Shown here: piece by piece, positions 1-10,334 of the stretch
How the letters are laid out: every line of letters begins with the position of its first letter
Position numbering within the stretch: the stretch's first letter is position 1
Source: Eopsaltria australis
Taxonomy: Eukaryota > Chordata > Aves > Passeriformes > Petroicidae
Length of the DNA: 64,000 bases
NCBI GenBank assembly: GCA_034509425.1
Contig: JAVTVJ010000834.1
Span: 83,298-147,297, forward strand
Direction: 5' to 3'
Program-made: the position numbers and the translations under genes
Notes under the pieces: model-generated
Told to the model about the DNA's origin: nothing
Seen by the model: the letters and a program-made list of their open reading frames with translations, nothing else
The model's database searches: none

Positions 1-362
1 TCCCTTACACTTGCCAACAGTTGATGCCAGAGGCTGAGAGTTTCTTGGGTTTTCCTGATCCCCTGGTCAATGACCACATCCTGGGTCAGGGATCCAAGTT
101 GCCTGGCCTCACTTCCATCTAGCATGGTGTCATTGGCTGCAGCGTCCCAGATGCGAAGAAGCCAGGTCAGGATGGATTCATTTGTCTGGCGGGTGAACTC
201 CCTCCGTAGGTCACGCAGCTCACCTAGGGATAAAGAGCGAGTGATGATCTCTGGCTCCGTCTCTTCTGCTTGGTGCGAAGGTCCAGCCTCCTCCTCATCG
301 GTCGCTGTGCGGGCTGATTTGCTCCTGGTTTTCTTTTTCTGAAGGGGGCAACTGCTACTGGC
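1..362 (-). pseudogene. Gag-like segment, partial, downstream of in-frame stop
   Basis: The frame of the membrane protein reopens right after the TAA and stays open for about 120 codons to base 1. It has a basic then acidic linker, followed by a helical segment with ELRDLRREFTRQ, TWLLRIWDAA and EARQLGSL. I recall similar tryptophan-containing segments in Gag-like proteins of bird ERVs, but cannot check. No own ATG lies between the stop and the conserved part, so it is either inactivated by the stop or made by readthrough. It continues off the left edge. Confidence 0.5.
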
Positions 363-938
363 TTAGGCTGTTCTGGCTTGGTGATGGCTTGTGTGGAGAC
401 TGTCGTTTCTTTCGGTCTCTTTTTCCTCTATGACAGTTTGTTTAGATACGGTGCCTGTTGTTCTGCTGCTTTTCTTGTCCTCATCCTGAGGATACTGTGC
501 TGCATCGAGCATTGTTCTGACTCTAAGCATGGTGTACACAGTGCAGGCTGTACAAAGAAGACAAAGCAGAACTAACAGCAAGATTATACCATCTTTGACA
601 TCCAAAGGGAATTCAATATTTTCAAAAACTGTTGTGTCAGGTCTGAAAGGCTGAAAGAAACCATTCTCTACTCTTTCCCCTAGGGGCTGGGTGCGATTGT
701 TGAGGAGGCCCCAGATGTAACAGCCCACACCAGGACAAGCAAACAAAATTGAGTATATATTCCGAATGGTGTTCATTGCCTCGGAGGTTATCATGCAATA
801 GACATAGTAAACTAGTAAAGCAATTTTTATACGATACCCCGGCCTACACAGGAGCATTACCACAGGCAGGTAATTCCCTGTCTGCGGAAATATATATAGA
901 GCAAGGTACAGGACACAGGTAAGTATGTTGAGTATCAT
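363..938 (-). CDS. ERV first frame: polytopic membrane protein
   Basis: 191 codons from an ATG at 938 (context CACCATG, purine at -3) to TAA at 363-365. Open frame extends a few codons upstream without ATG. The ATG lies about 60 bases after the primer site, so this is the first gene of the provirus. Visible features: hydrophobic stretches at about residues 1-17, 37-50, 61-79 and a strong one at 117-138; a possible N-glycosylation site (NRT) at 81-83; and a charged Lys/Glu/Ser/Thr-rich tail from 145. It is not an Env: there is no SU/TM cleavage site or fusion peptide, and it lies at the wrong end. The tail continues in frame beyond the TAA into a Gag-like region. Function unknown; a membrane-anchored Gag leader is one idea. 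Confidence 0.6.
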   Translation of the reverse strand: MILNILTCVLYLALYIFPQTGNYLPVVMLLCRPGYRIKIALLVYYVYCMITSEAMNTIRNIYSILFACPGVGCYIWGLLNNRTQPLGERVENGFFQPFRPDTTVFENIEFPLDVKDGIILLLVLLCLLCTACTVYTMLRVRTMLDAAQYPQDEDKKSSRTTGTVSKQTVIEEKETERNDSLHTSHHQARTA

Positions 939-996
939 GGTGAATAGGTGGCTTCTAGAACACAAAATTGTAATTCTGACTTTCCTCAGGGCCTGG

Positions 997-1014
997 CCTC
1001 ACGTTTGGGCGCCA
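997..1014 (-). other. Primer-binding site, lysine-tRNA type
   Basis: TGGCGCCCAAACGTGAGG begins five bases after the LTR end. It starts with the TGGCGCCC core shared by lysine-tRNA primer sites and then resembles the Lys1,2 version with an extra A. Location right behind the LTR CA end is what a primer site requires. Confidence 0.75.
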
Positions 1015-1019
1015 AAAAA

Positions 1020-1571
1020 TGTGGTAGTTTGAAAACAAATCAGTGAGAGGCTCAAAGTCAGAACTACAATTTAATAGGAAAAATGTAGTAATACAAAAAA
1101 AAAAAACCAAAAAAACCCCACTGACAGAGTCAGAATACAACCTGACACCCTGTCGGTCAGGGTGTTGGTAGTAGTCCACTTAGAAGGTGGTTGCAGTCCT
1201 CTGGGAGTGATAGATGCGCTTCTGTTGAAGCAATGATCCTGAGAAAGGTGTAGTTCTCCTCTGAAGGTCCAGTGGTGGTGTAGAAGGGTCTGGTCTTCCT
1301 CTGGGAATCCCGTGGGAAAAGCTGCCTATAGTGCTTCAAATCTCAGTTTATATGCAGATCGGGATACATTGGTTCCTCCCCCTGGGCGGGGCATCTCACA
1401 ATGGGACGATGAGCCACTATCTGCAATGTTTGGGGTGAGTGAAGTGCCCATCCGGCCCCAACGACTGGCCTATTAGCAAACCGTTCTGCGGCCATCAGGA
1501 ACACTGCCACGCCCGGCCCCCAGCATCCCACGAAGATGGTGATAGAATACATACCATTGTAACCTAAGACA
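1020..1571 (-). repeat. 5' LTR, LTR-A family
   Basis: 552 bp with TGT...ACA ends (minus strand starts TGTCTTAGG and ends CTACCACA). It aligns over its length with the solo copies at 5690, 8046 and 41428. A TATA motif (GCATATAAAC) lies about 330 bp from the terminus and an ATTAAA polyadenylation variant near the 3' end. The flanking five bases outside the U3 end are GAGTG; the partner duplication would be off the window. Confidence 0.88.
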
Positions 1572-2335
1572 GAGTGTTGTTAAGTCCGTGCCTGAACTGA
1601 AGGAAAAGAGCTCGTCTATGCCGGCTCTCATCTAAGCCACATTTAAATTGCAAGGGTCCAGCGGGACCGCGTCCGTGCTGTAGGGGGGCTGGTTTAAGCC
1701 CCCTTTCGTGCTGAAGTGTGCGTGGGGGGCCACCCGGCAGAAGCTGTACCCAAGCTGCGGGAGAGGCTTAATTCAAGTCCTTTCTCCCTCTCGCGCAGAG
1801 TTGCAAGGAGTAAATGAAGCCGCAGCCGAGCTGTGGGAGGGGCTCAGTCTGAGCTCTTTCTGTCTCTCTCCCGTGCTTAGTTTGCTGCGGAGCTAACCGG
1901 GTCGGGTTCTCCCGAGGTCCATGGGGCCCGGCCTTAAACCCTCTTCTCGCTGGGCTGTGCCGTGGAGAGGGGGGGAAACCAGCCTGGCCCAGACTAGGCA
2001 AACAGAGCTGACGAAGTTCTTTAGCCAAGGACAGCAAGATGAAGCAGCTTGAGTTTTCTCTCTCTCTCTCTCCCCTCCCCCCCAAACCATGTGGGCTAGT
2101 AGTTCCCAGGCCATGTGGTCTGGGAGAGACCTTACCCAGTTGGTGCGGAGGGGAGGAGAGCAGAGTCTTTCTTCTGCGAACTGGAAGCCTCATAGAGAAG
2201 TTCTTCAAGTGCTTTCTTGGTTTTATGAGGGTTTTTTTTTAGGTAGGTGGAGTTTATGCTGGCTACTTCATTTCCGACTCCACCTCCTCTTTCTACACCG
2301 GGAATTTTTAATAGCAATTACCTTATGACAGTGAG
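1572..2335. repeat. GC-rich, CpG-containing block beside the provirus; unclassified
   Basis: This block is far richer in G+C and CpG than the AT-rich DNA after it. It holds a CT-repeat/poly-C tract near 2057-2083 and related phrases (GCGGGAGAGG, GTGGGAGGGG). Frames here are short and overlapping. It may be an older LTR or ERV leader into which the LTR-A provirus jumped, or a promoter-like region. No ends or duplications could be fixed. Confidence 0.3.
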
Positions 2336-5300
2336 ATATTGTGGCAAGCTGTCTCCTGCTATATTTGTGGTGGCTTGTTCTTCCCTCAGCCCAGCTCTCA
2401 AGTCCCAATGAGTACACATGGTACATGAGAGATTGAGTGGGAGGAAAGATGGCTGAGCTCCAGTGAGTGGAAGTCAAAGACAGAGCTGTGTTAAATCACA
2501 AACTGTACACCCCAGGCAGTGGGAAGTAAAGATAACTTCCCCTTCCACCCTTCCATCTGTGCATGACTCAGTGCTTCCAGGGTCAAACCCAGTGATCTCT
2601 GCTCCCAAACATTTCTCACTATGGAAGACCTTTTCAGGGAACAATACTGGTAGGGTTGACATCTGTGAGTCTCCTTTGTAGGCAGAGCAGTTCAGGGATG
2701 GACACAGAGGAGGTATCACTGAGGTGTCTTTTTCACATGTCAGACTTGCTCTGCAGGCTGCCAGGAGCCCAGGAGAACCTTGGTCTTCTGGAGTGACTCA
2801 AGCCTAAGCTCTCTCTTTGTCTTGCAATTGGCACTGCAACAAGCACTAAGGGACTGCTGATTCACACCAGGCTGCTGAGCCTTGCAAAAGAATCCAGCAT
2901 GATAAATTCCTTTTGTGCTACCTGTGTGACTGCGCTCTTCAGCCAGCAGCCACGTGACTGCAGTGTGCTCTGGGAAGTGTCATGCACTACCCTCAGGCCA
3001 CACAAGTTCAATCCAGCTGTTCAAACAGGTCACAGACACCACTTTTTAAGGCTTTTGGTTTCATCAGTCATCTTTGAAACGCTGCAGGTCCTTGAAGAAT
3101 ACTTTCAAGATGCTGAGCACATTTTCATGGGTTCATTCAGCCTTCTGCAGGGAACATGGTTGAACTGAATGTTGCTCACAGTTGAGTCTGAGATGTCAAT
3201 AGTACAGAGGCTAAAAAGTACTGAGGTAAAGAAAGAACCCTCAGATCCCTCCCTAAAGGGCTGATTTGGATTGAGACTTGAGATCTCTCTGGGTAAGCAT
3301 TCCCTTGGTCAGAACAATGATACTGCAGCAACCCGTGACATTTGTTTGCTTGAACAACAGGCCTTCCCACCACACAGCACACTATGCACAAACCCACCAC
3401 ACAACACCCTATGAAGCTGCTGCTTCTTGGTAGCCACCTTGAACACAGGTGGTCAATACAGAAACTGAACACAAAAGCTGCAACTACATAGAAACCCTTC
3501 TTCCTCTCCTGGGAAAACTTGCTCCAAGACTGGCTTGACTTGCTCTAAAAGACACCTTGACAATTTGCAACAGCTTCTACAGAGGGATGCTGGCTGTTCA
3601 GCCTGGTTGCTTTCCACTCCAAAGGCAAGCATATGTGATAAAAAGCCCCCAAAGCTGAATCCCTCTTTGGGTTTAGGATACTGCATGATTTCTGAAAAAC
3701 ACCATTGAATCAAACATCCTGCTGTAGTTTAATGCCAGGAACTCCCATGGTCCCTGCACTAACTGAACTGCTCAAAATATGCTGGCATTTGGCGACTTCA
3801 GACTGTTTGAATATGTATATTTTTAATTTTTTTTATAAGCTCTGCCCCAGTAGGATTCATTTTACAAACACCTTCAGATTTCTGACACTGTGTCACATCT
3901 GGATTTACTTATGATGGATTACAGATCTGGTTTACAACATTTAGCAGGCACAAGAGCTTCCAAGCATTGTCCCATGACTTCACACAGCACTGCTGCAAAT
4001 CCCACCAGGAGGATGCCAAGTTCCACCAGCTCTCTGGGGACCCTCACTTACCCCCACCAACTCGGCAGGTTTGTGCAGGTGAAGAAATGAGTATTAAGAT
4101 GATCTGAAGAGACAACACTATTATCTGACACCCAAACTTCATCCTTGGGTTTCTTCTTCTCCCTAATCACAGGGCCAAAAATGGAGAAAGCTGTGAAGCT
4201 GAGATTAGCAGTCCCAGATTTGTTTTTGTAGCACATGGTAAAGGGTTCTTCTTGATGATTAATTACCTTTTGCTGGGGATGACCACATTTAAAGTGTTTC
4301 CTCTAATTCTTTCAGATCTGCCTTTGATAACAATGACCACTTTGTGTTGTTGATACAGCTGTGATTTCTGGCAGAGACAGAGGCAATTGCTCGAGTTGGT
4401 CAGATCCACAACAAGCTTTTTTGAGATCTGGAAAAAGGAAGCCTTGATTTTAAGCCTGTGCAAGTTTTTCTTTTTAAAAAGCCTTCTGAATCTCACAGAA
4501 CTCCTGTTCAGACCAGTAAAAACCGCCAAGCTCGAGGTACCTCGTGACATCAGGTAATTTTAGCTGAGAGATGCCTTCTAAAAGGTTGGTCAGCAGTTCC
4601 TGGAGCTGCATGCCAGGCAACATTCCTTGGAAACAAAAGCAGCTCTCATGTTGCAGTGCCACAGTTTCCACTGCCCCAGGACTAAAGTTAACAGTGCAGG
4701 AATGAACAAAAGCTGGGGGAAGACTACACAGACCGACACAGTTTTAACAAAGTAATTTTCCTGGGTTGCAAGGCAATGTATACTCCAGTATCCATAGTGA
4801 CAGAGAAAAAAACCCACCCAAAAGCTAATAAAGCAAATACTTTTCTTTTCCGCTGCCAAGCTGTAGATTGACAGGTATTTAAACACTCAATGCTCATTCT
4901 AAAGATGGAAAAGACAAAGTACTTCACTTGCTGTACACTTGTTAGATGCATTTTTTGGCTCACCTGGAAAATATTTCACAGTTCATGCAGTATTTGGCAA
5001 GAGACCTTTCAGCTTTCTTTTCCCACAGACTGATTTTGTAGCAATTAAAAGACGTAAATAAATGGCACACATAATTTCTCTGTGACTCACACCCAGACAC
5101 ACCTTTTCAAACATGAACAGATAGTTATTGATAGTGCCCACATGAAGAACCGCAAAGATAGATGATAAACGTAATTTATTGTGCATTTTTCACCATGTCA
5201 CCTGCACTCTTCCCATTAATCCATCTCAGCTGGATTATTTCTAGCATTCCTAACCTCTGAGCAGTTTCCAACAGCTGCTTTTATAGGCTTTTTCCTTCTC

Positions 5301-5689
5301 TTCAGCTATTTACAAAAAGTGTTTCTTTTCTTTCCTCTGAAATTGGCATTTTCACTCCTAAAGTGAATACTACTTAATACTCATTGAGTTCAACGTGTTC
5401 CTGTCCCAGAAAAAGTATAATTTGGACAGAAGATCCTGTATCTACAATAGCATCAGCTTTCAAAACATGGAATGGCCACCAATGAGTAGAAGAGACTGTT
5501 CACCTTAGGAAAGGCTGACCAAGCCAGTCCATTCAAGTCACTGAACTAGATTAAAATACAGTAGTTACTTAATTTTAAAGGCCATTTTCTTTGTTTTCTG
5601 ATTTTCACGCCTTTACAGTCCTTTGGGATAACTTTCAAGGTTTTGCTCCGCAAAAATGAGCCAGAGAAACTTCATATTTTGTAAGAGGA
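2336..5689. other. No gene recognised; weak coding-like patches
   Basis: Unique AT-rich DNA. On the minus strand between about 4680 and 4050 there are patches that look partly coding but change frame: a leucine-rich piece ending EIQKAF at 4474, then a piece with VVIVIKGRSERIRG ending at a GTAATT at about 4262, then a piece with FSIFGPVIREKKKPKDE. I do not recognise a family. This could be a decayed gene or chance. Nothing else seen. Confidence 0.35.
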
Positions 5690-6210
5690 TGTCTTAGGTT
5701 ACAATAGTATGTTTTCTATCACCATCTACATAAGCTGTTAAAACCAGGTAGGGCACTCTTCCTTACTCATCCCTGATAACTCCAGGGGATACCTTCTGTT
5801 AATGGGCCATTGAGTCCCACTGATAAAACTACACCATTCCCATTGTGAGATGCTCCGCTCAGGGGGAGGAACCAATACATCCCTATCTGCATATAAACTG
5901 AGATTTGAAGCACTATAGGCAGCTTTTTCCACTGGATTCCCAGAGGAAGACCAGACCCTTCTACACCACCACTGGACCTTCAGAGGAGAACTACACCTTT
6001 CACAGGATCACTGCTTCAACAGAACCACATCTATCACTCCCAGAGGACTACAGCCACCATCCAATTGGACTGCTACCAACACCATGACGGACAGTGTCAG
6101 GTTGTATTCTGACTGTTAGTGTTTTTGTACTATTGCATTTATTTTAATTTTTCTATTAAATTGTAGTTCTGACTTTGAGTCTCTCACTGATTTGCTTTGA
6201 AACTACCACA
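5690..6210 (+). repeat. Solo LTR, LTR-A family
   Basis: 521 bp, starts TGTCTTAGG and ends CTACCACA. It is flanked by a perfect 5-bp duplication GAGGA (5685-5689 and 6211-6215). TATA motif at about 5890 and ATTAAA at 6155. It lacks part of the U3 present in the copy at 41428. Confidence 0.9.
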
Positions 6211-6361
6211 GAGGAAAAGAAAAAGACTCCTGAAATTCCTCAGAGCAAGATCTTCTCAGAAATATCAAATATTAAAAGTCTCATAGAGAGCTGGCAAACC
6301 TATGGTAAATATTTGAATCTGAGCCCTGTGGTCTAACAGACCCTGGATCTTTTAAACATGA

Positions 6362-8010
6362 TGTCCTGGGTTAGGCCGGAGGGGTCAAAATCTAGGAAGT
6401 GACCGATGCTGCAGGAAGGAATGTGACTTCCTTCCTGGGAGAGAGAGCCAATAATCAGGTAGTTTTAAGGATTGATATGTAGGTGAACCAATTAAAAAGT
6501 TGATCCGCCTTCGGGGAAAAAACCATATATAAGCAGAGACCCTCTGAAGCTCTTCTTCTTTGGACCTGCTGCTGTGTAGAGAGGAGCATCTCCTGCTTCT
6601 CTCGCTGTTAAGGCCCCAGCCCCACCCCCCCCCCCCCCCACTCCTTCCAAGGAGGGAGGGGGGGAGCGGGGAGGGGCTGAAGGGAGGTTTGGAACGGCCG
6701 GCCGTGCTGCTGCAGCCATGAATGGGGGAGGAAACCGGCTGGAATGTTCAGCAGATACAGCTCAGCCGGTGTGTCAGCTACACGAGACAGGGCCAGGCCC
6801 CTGCTCTGGGCCAGGCAAGGACCGGGCCGGACTCCATGCAGCTCAGGCCAGGCCCTGCCCTGTCATCCCGGGCCCAGATGGCCCCACCAGGCTGAGCCAG
6901 CTCCGCAGAGCCAGGCCACAGAGACTCTGAGAGCTTCTGGCATCCAGCTCGGACCTGTTCAAACAACCCGGCAGGGAGCACGTGATCATCACACTGCCAG
7001 AGAGAGAGAGACAGAGATTAACTCTGTCCATGCCTGGACTAAACTTACAGACACCCATCCTTCCTTGCACAGAGAGAGGAACGAGTGAGGACATCGACAT
7101 AAATGCAGCACAGAGACTTTACAGTCAGTGAGGAAAGCAGAACCAATGCCTAGAGGGAGGTGTATGAGAAGTGCTTTGAGATTGAAGCTGAAAACTCTTT
7201 TGTAGAACCATGGTTGGGGACTGAGCTAATAAATTCCCTGTAATATATGAAGAAATAGTCCAAAGAGGGGATGTGAGGTTCTAATTGCAGCCACTGAACT
7301 GAAATACCAGGGTAAAGACAAGTAGGTGTTGAAAAAGTACAGCCTGATGAGAATCTTGAACCAAGAGAAAGGAGAGGCTGTGACCCAGAGCCCTGGTCCC
7401 GGGGAGAATGCTAGAGAACCTGAGTTGTCAGGAGAACCTGTGTTGCTCAGCACAGAAGAAGGGATTTTCTTTGTTGCTGCAATTGAACTGTGCATCCTTA
7501 AAACAGGTACCCTGTGGACTGTTCATAACCCACCCAAGTGGCTGTAGGAAGGCTACTAGTGTGGGAGGGATCCACCATTAAGCTGGACTTTGCTCCGGGC
7601 GGCGGCTAATGGTGAGGCAGAAGACCCATAAAAACTGTATTTTTCTTACAGAAAATCCATGGTGTAAGCAGAAGAAACTTCTCTCCCTAAATGAACTGGA
7701 ACAAGAGCTATTTCTGAGGTGGTTAACTGACTGGAGGTTGAAATGTTGTCTTTTGTATGTTGTCAGGGAGAAAGAAACGGAGAGGTGGGGGAAGGAGGGG
7801 TGGTCTGAGGAGTTTGTCCTGGTTTTTCTTGGTTTTTTTTTTTCTTTCCCTTTGTCTTTGGTATATTAATAAAGTTTCTTTGTACTTTATAAAGTTCGAG
7901 CCTGCTTTGCCTACTCCTAATCCTTATCTCACAACAAACAATCAAGTAAATTTGGGTAAGTGTGCTGGCATTTAGCCACAAACCTGAATAGGCGAACTGA
8001 AACCACTACA
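6362..8010 (+). repeat. Solo long LTR, LTR-B family, copy 1
   Basis: 1649 bp, TGTCCTGGG...CCACTACA, flanked by a perfect 5-bp duplication CATGA (6357-6361 and 8011-8015). TATATAAG is at 6526 and AATAAA at 7868, so the transcribed repeat (R) would be about 1.3 kb, with a U3 of only about 190 bp. A GC-rich stretch with a C14 run follows the TATA box. No internal LTR copy, primer site or gag/pol sequence is visible, so I read it as one LTR, not a small complete element. It is antisense to DENND2A. Confidence 0.85.
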
Positions 8011-8045
8011 CATGACAATTCCTTCATCACAGGAAAAAAAGCTGT

Positions 8046-8618
8046 TGTTTTAGGTTACAATGGTATGTATTCTATCACCATCTTCATAGGATGCTGGGGC
8101 CCGGTGGAGCAGTGTTCCTGGCTCATCCCTGATGGCTGAGGGTCATGTTTTCTAATGGGCTAGCCATTAGAGCCAGGTGGGGCACTTTGCTTTGCTCATC
8201 CCTAATGGCTGCAGTTAATGGGCCATTGAGTCCCACTGATAAACTACATCATCCCATTGTGAGATGCCCCACCCAAGATGAGGAACCAATGTATCCCTAA
8301 CTGAATATAAACTAAAATTTGAAACACCACAAGTCAGCTTTTCCACTGGATTCCCAGAGGAAGACCAGATCCTTCTACACCACCACTAGACCTTCAGAAG
8401 AGAACTACACCTTTCACAAGATCACTGCTTCAACAGAATCACATCTATCACTCCCAAAGGACTGCAGCCACCTTCAAAGTGGACTACTACCAACACCCTG
8501 ACCGACAGGATGTCAGGTTGTATTCTGACTCTGTCAGTGTTTTTGTACTTTTGCATTTTTCTATTAAATTGTAGTTCTGACTTTGAGTCTCTCACTGATT
8601 TGCTTTCAAACTACCACA
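8046..8618 (+). repeat. Solo LTR, LTR-A family
   Basis: 573 bp, starts TGTTTTAGG (one change from the family start) and ends CTACCACA. Flanks share CTGT (8042-8045 and 8619-8622); a fifth base does not match, so the duplication is probably a decayed 5-bp one. It begins about 30 bases after the LTR-B duplication at 8011-8015. Confidence 0.85.
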
Positions 8619-10185
8619 CTGTTTATGATATATTTAGAGATTCTAGAAACTATGATTCTATAGCTCTCTCCCACTCTCTTTACAGGCTTGTACAGCTGGA
8701 TTCATTCCTAAGGACCCTAGATATCCTGACAAAAGATACAGGGGTAGGAAAAGAACACCAAGACCCATCAAGGTGCTTTGAACTAAAGATATCACACCCA
8801 ATGCTCAGAATACACGGTGTTGTGCTGTCATGTAAAGATGTGATAGGAAAAGATTTGGTAAATAAATGTTCATTCTAAAGTGATGCCTCAGCCACCCCTC
8901 AAAAAAAGTTCCCTGCCATTTCCTGATACCACCCAACTCCCATGTAGATTACAATGTCAATCTGTGTCCGTAAAAATTTTTCTCAGTGTGTAAAATTTAT
9001 CCTACAGAGAAAGAGAAAAATATTTGAGAGCCCATGATCATAGATTATGTCATAAATAATATATGTTACATAGAGATCTAGTGTTTGGAGGAATTCTCTC
9101 ACTTTCAATACAAATCTAAATGCTCTGCATGAAATGTGTGGTTTAAGTATCCAGAATACTAAGTCTCTACACACATAATGTATCAGTGATTATAAAGAGG
9201 CAAATTTCCCCCTTTCTGAACCAAGACAGCTGTCAAAACCTGCAGGCAGACAGTGCTACAGCTTCCCTCTCCCCAGCCTTTCTATTTCTGTGATGAGACT
9301 GCCTGAGCTCTGCCCACAGAGAGCCCCAGATACATGCAGAATGAATTTTTCCCCTTCTTTTTCCTCTAGAAGGGGCCTCTCCATTCTTTGCCCCAGTGCT
9401 CAGTCCCAGAGCTGCAGGCTGCTGCCTGGAAGTTGTGAAAACATACAGCTTAGGGGCATTGTACACTCCTGAAACCTGAGCATGCTCCTAAATGTCATTA
9501 CTCATCCAGGCAGCCTTGGTGAACTTTCCTCCCTGAATCCTCAAGTGCTTCAAGGGCTGGAGAGCTGCCAGCCACCAGCTGCACGAGATCTTAAAGAAAC
9601 CCAGACCCGTTTTCATTATTTAGGAGAGCATACAAATACATTTTTAAAAAAGCAAATTGAGCAGATTGAAAATAGAAGGGGGAAGTCCTCTGTCTCATTT
9701 CCCTTCACTGCATCCTTTACTTTCATCCCCGTAAGAATAAAGAAGTCCTTAGAAACCAATATGAAAACACAAGATGAAAATTTAAGCAGATTTTGTGACA
9801 TCAGGGAAAAACTCAGAAGGGACAGTGATGTCTGCGCAAGTCTTCATCCCTGGAAACCCAAGCACAGCTCAGCAGGGAACACTGCAGCATCATGGAGCAA
9901 AAGGAGGGGTTTTGCTTCCTTAGCACCAGGGATCTGCTCTGAAATTGTCTGGAGGAAGTGGAATTTCGTTCTCCTTGGGCACGAGAAGCAGCACTTCTTG
10001 CAAGCTGCAAAATGAAATTATGGTTCATGGCCTAAGTTCCCCATTCCTGGGAAGAACAGCCCTATTCACGTCAATACGAGGTTGGAAAGAGGCAGAGAAA
10101 AAGAACAAAGCAGAGACCTGTCACTGCAGCCTTCCCAGCCTCCCTCCCTTGCCAGCATTTTCTTTGAGGAAATGCAAGAGGGTAC
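8619..10185. other. Probable DENND2A intron, no feature
   Basis: Searched by eye on the minus strand for the next DENND2A exons (HTYIP, PLEEV, EAFVRFF regions) and none found. A 177-codon plus-strand frame at 9482-10015 has no family likeness and is taken as chance. Confidence 0.4.
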
Positions 10186-10334
10186 CTGAGCTTGTCAGCG
10201 ATAAAGATCACCCTCCTTTCCAGCAGCAAGGAGGCAAAGACTCTGCTCAGGTGCTGCACGCTGAGGGAGGTGAAGAGGGACTTGAAATCTACGTGCTCCA
10301 GCCTGGAGTCAAGGGGCCGCCGCAGCTCGATGAC
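10186..10334 (-). CDS. DENND2A: DENND2A exon (RPLDSRLEHVDF, SLLLERRVIFIADKL)
   Basis: 149 bp between acceptor CCAACAG and donor GTACCC. It encodes VIELRRPLDSRLEHVDF and ASLLLERRVIFIADKL, the diagnostic helix and strand of the DENN core. It is the last exon I can place. The next should begin with a Ser codon whose first two bases are AG and continue to the HTYIP region; none was found in 1-10185. Confidence 0.95.

Larger units (their letters stand above)
1..1571 (-). mobile_element. ERV provirus (LTR-A family), 5' portion, runs off left edge
   Basis: In minus-strand order: LTR (1571-1020), five A/T bases, primer-binding site (1014-997), a short leader, then a membrane-protein frame and a Gag-like frame to base 1. 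Element order shows this is the 5' end of a provirus rather than a solo LTR. The lysine-type primer site is usual for beta-like/ERVK or lentiviral lineages, while solo copies of the LTR carry 5-bp target duplications, so class is left open. It has the same orientation as DENND2A and probably lies in or just past its 3' part. Confidence 0.85.

Noticed and set aside
363..938. Reading the membrane protein as an envelope gene
   Set aside because: It lies directly after the primer site at the 5' end, has several membrane segments, and lacks an SU/TM cleavage motif and fusion peptide.
6362..8010. LTR-B as a complete small non-autonomous retroelement with its own terminal repeats
   Set aside because: No long direct repeat at its two ends and no primer site or polypurine tract inside; a single LTR explains the TATA-to-AATAAA order.
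9482..10015. 177-codon ATG frame in probable intron
   Set aside because: Low-complexity composition, no recognisable domain, and no neighbouring splice or regulatory context.
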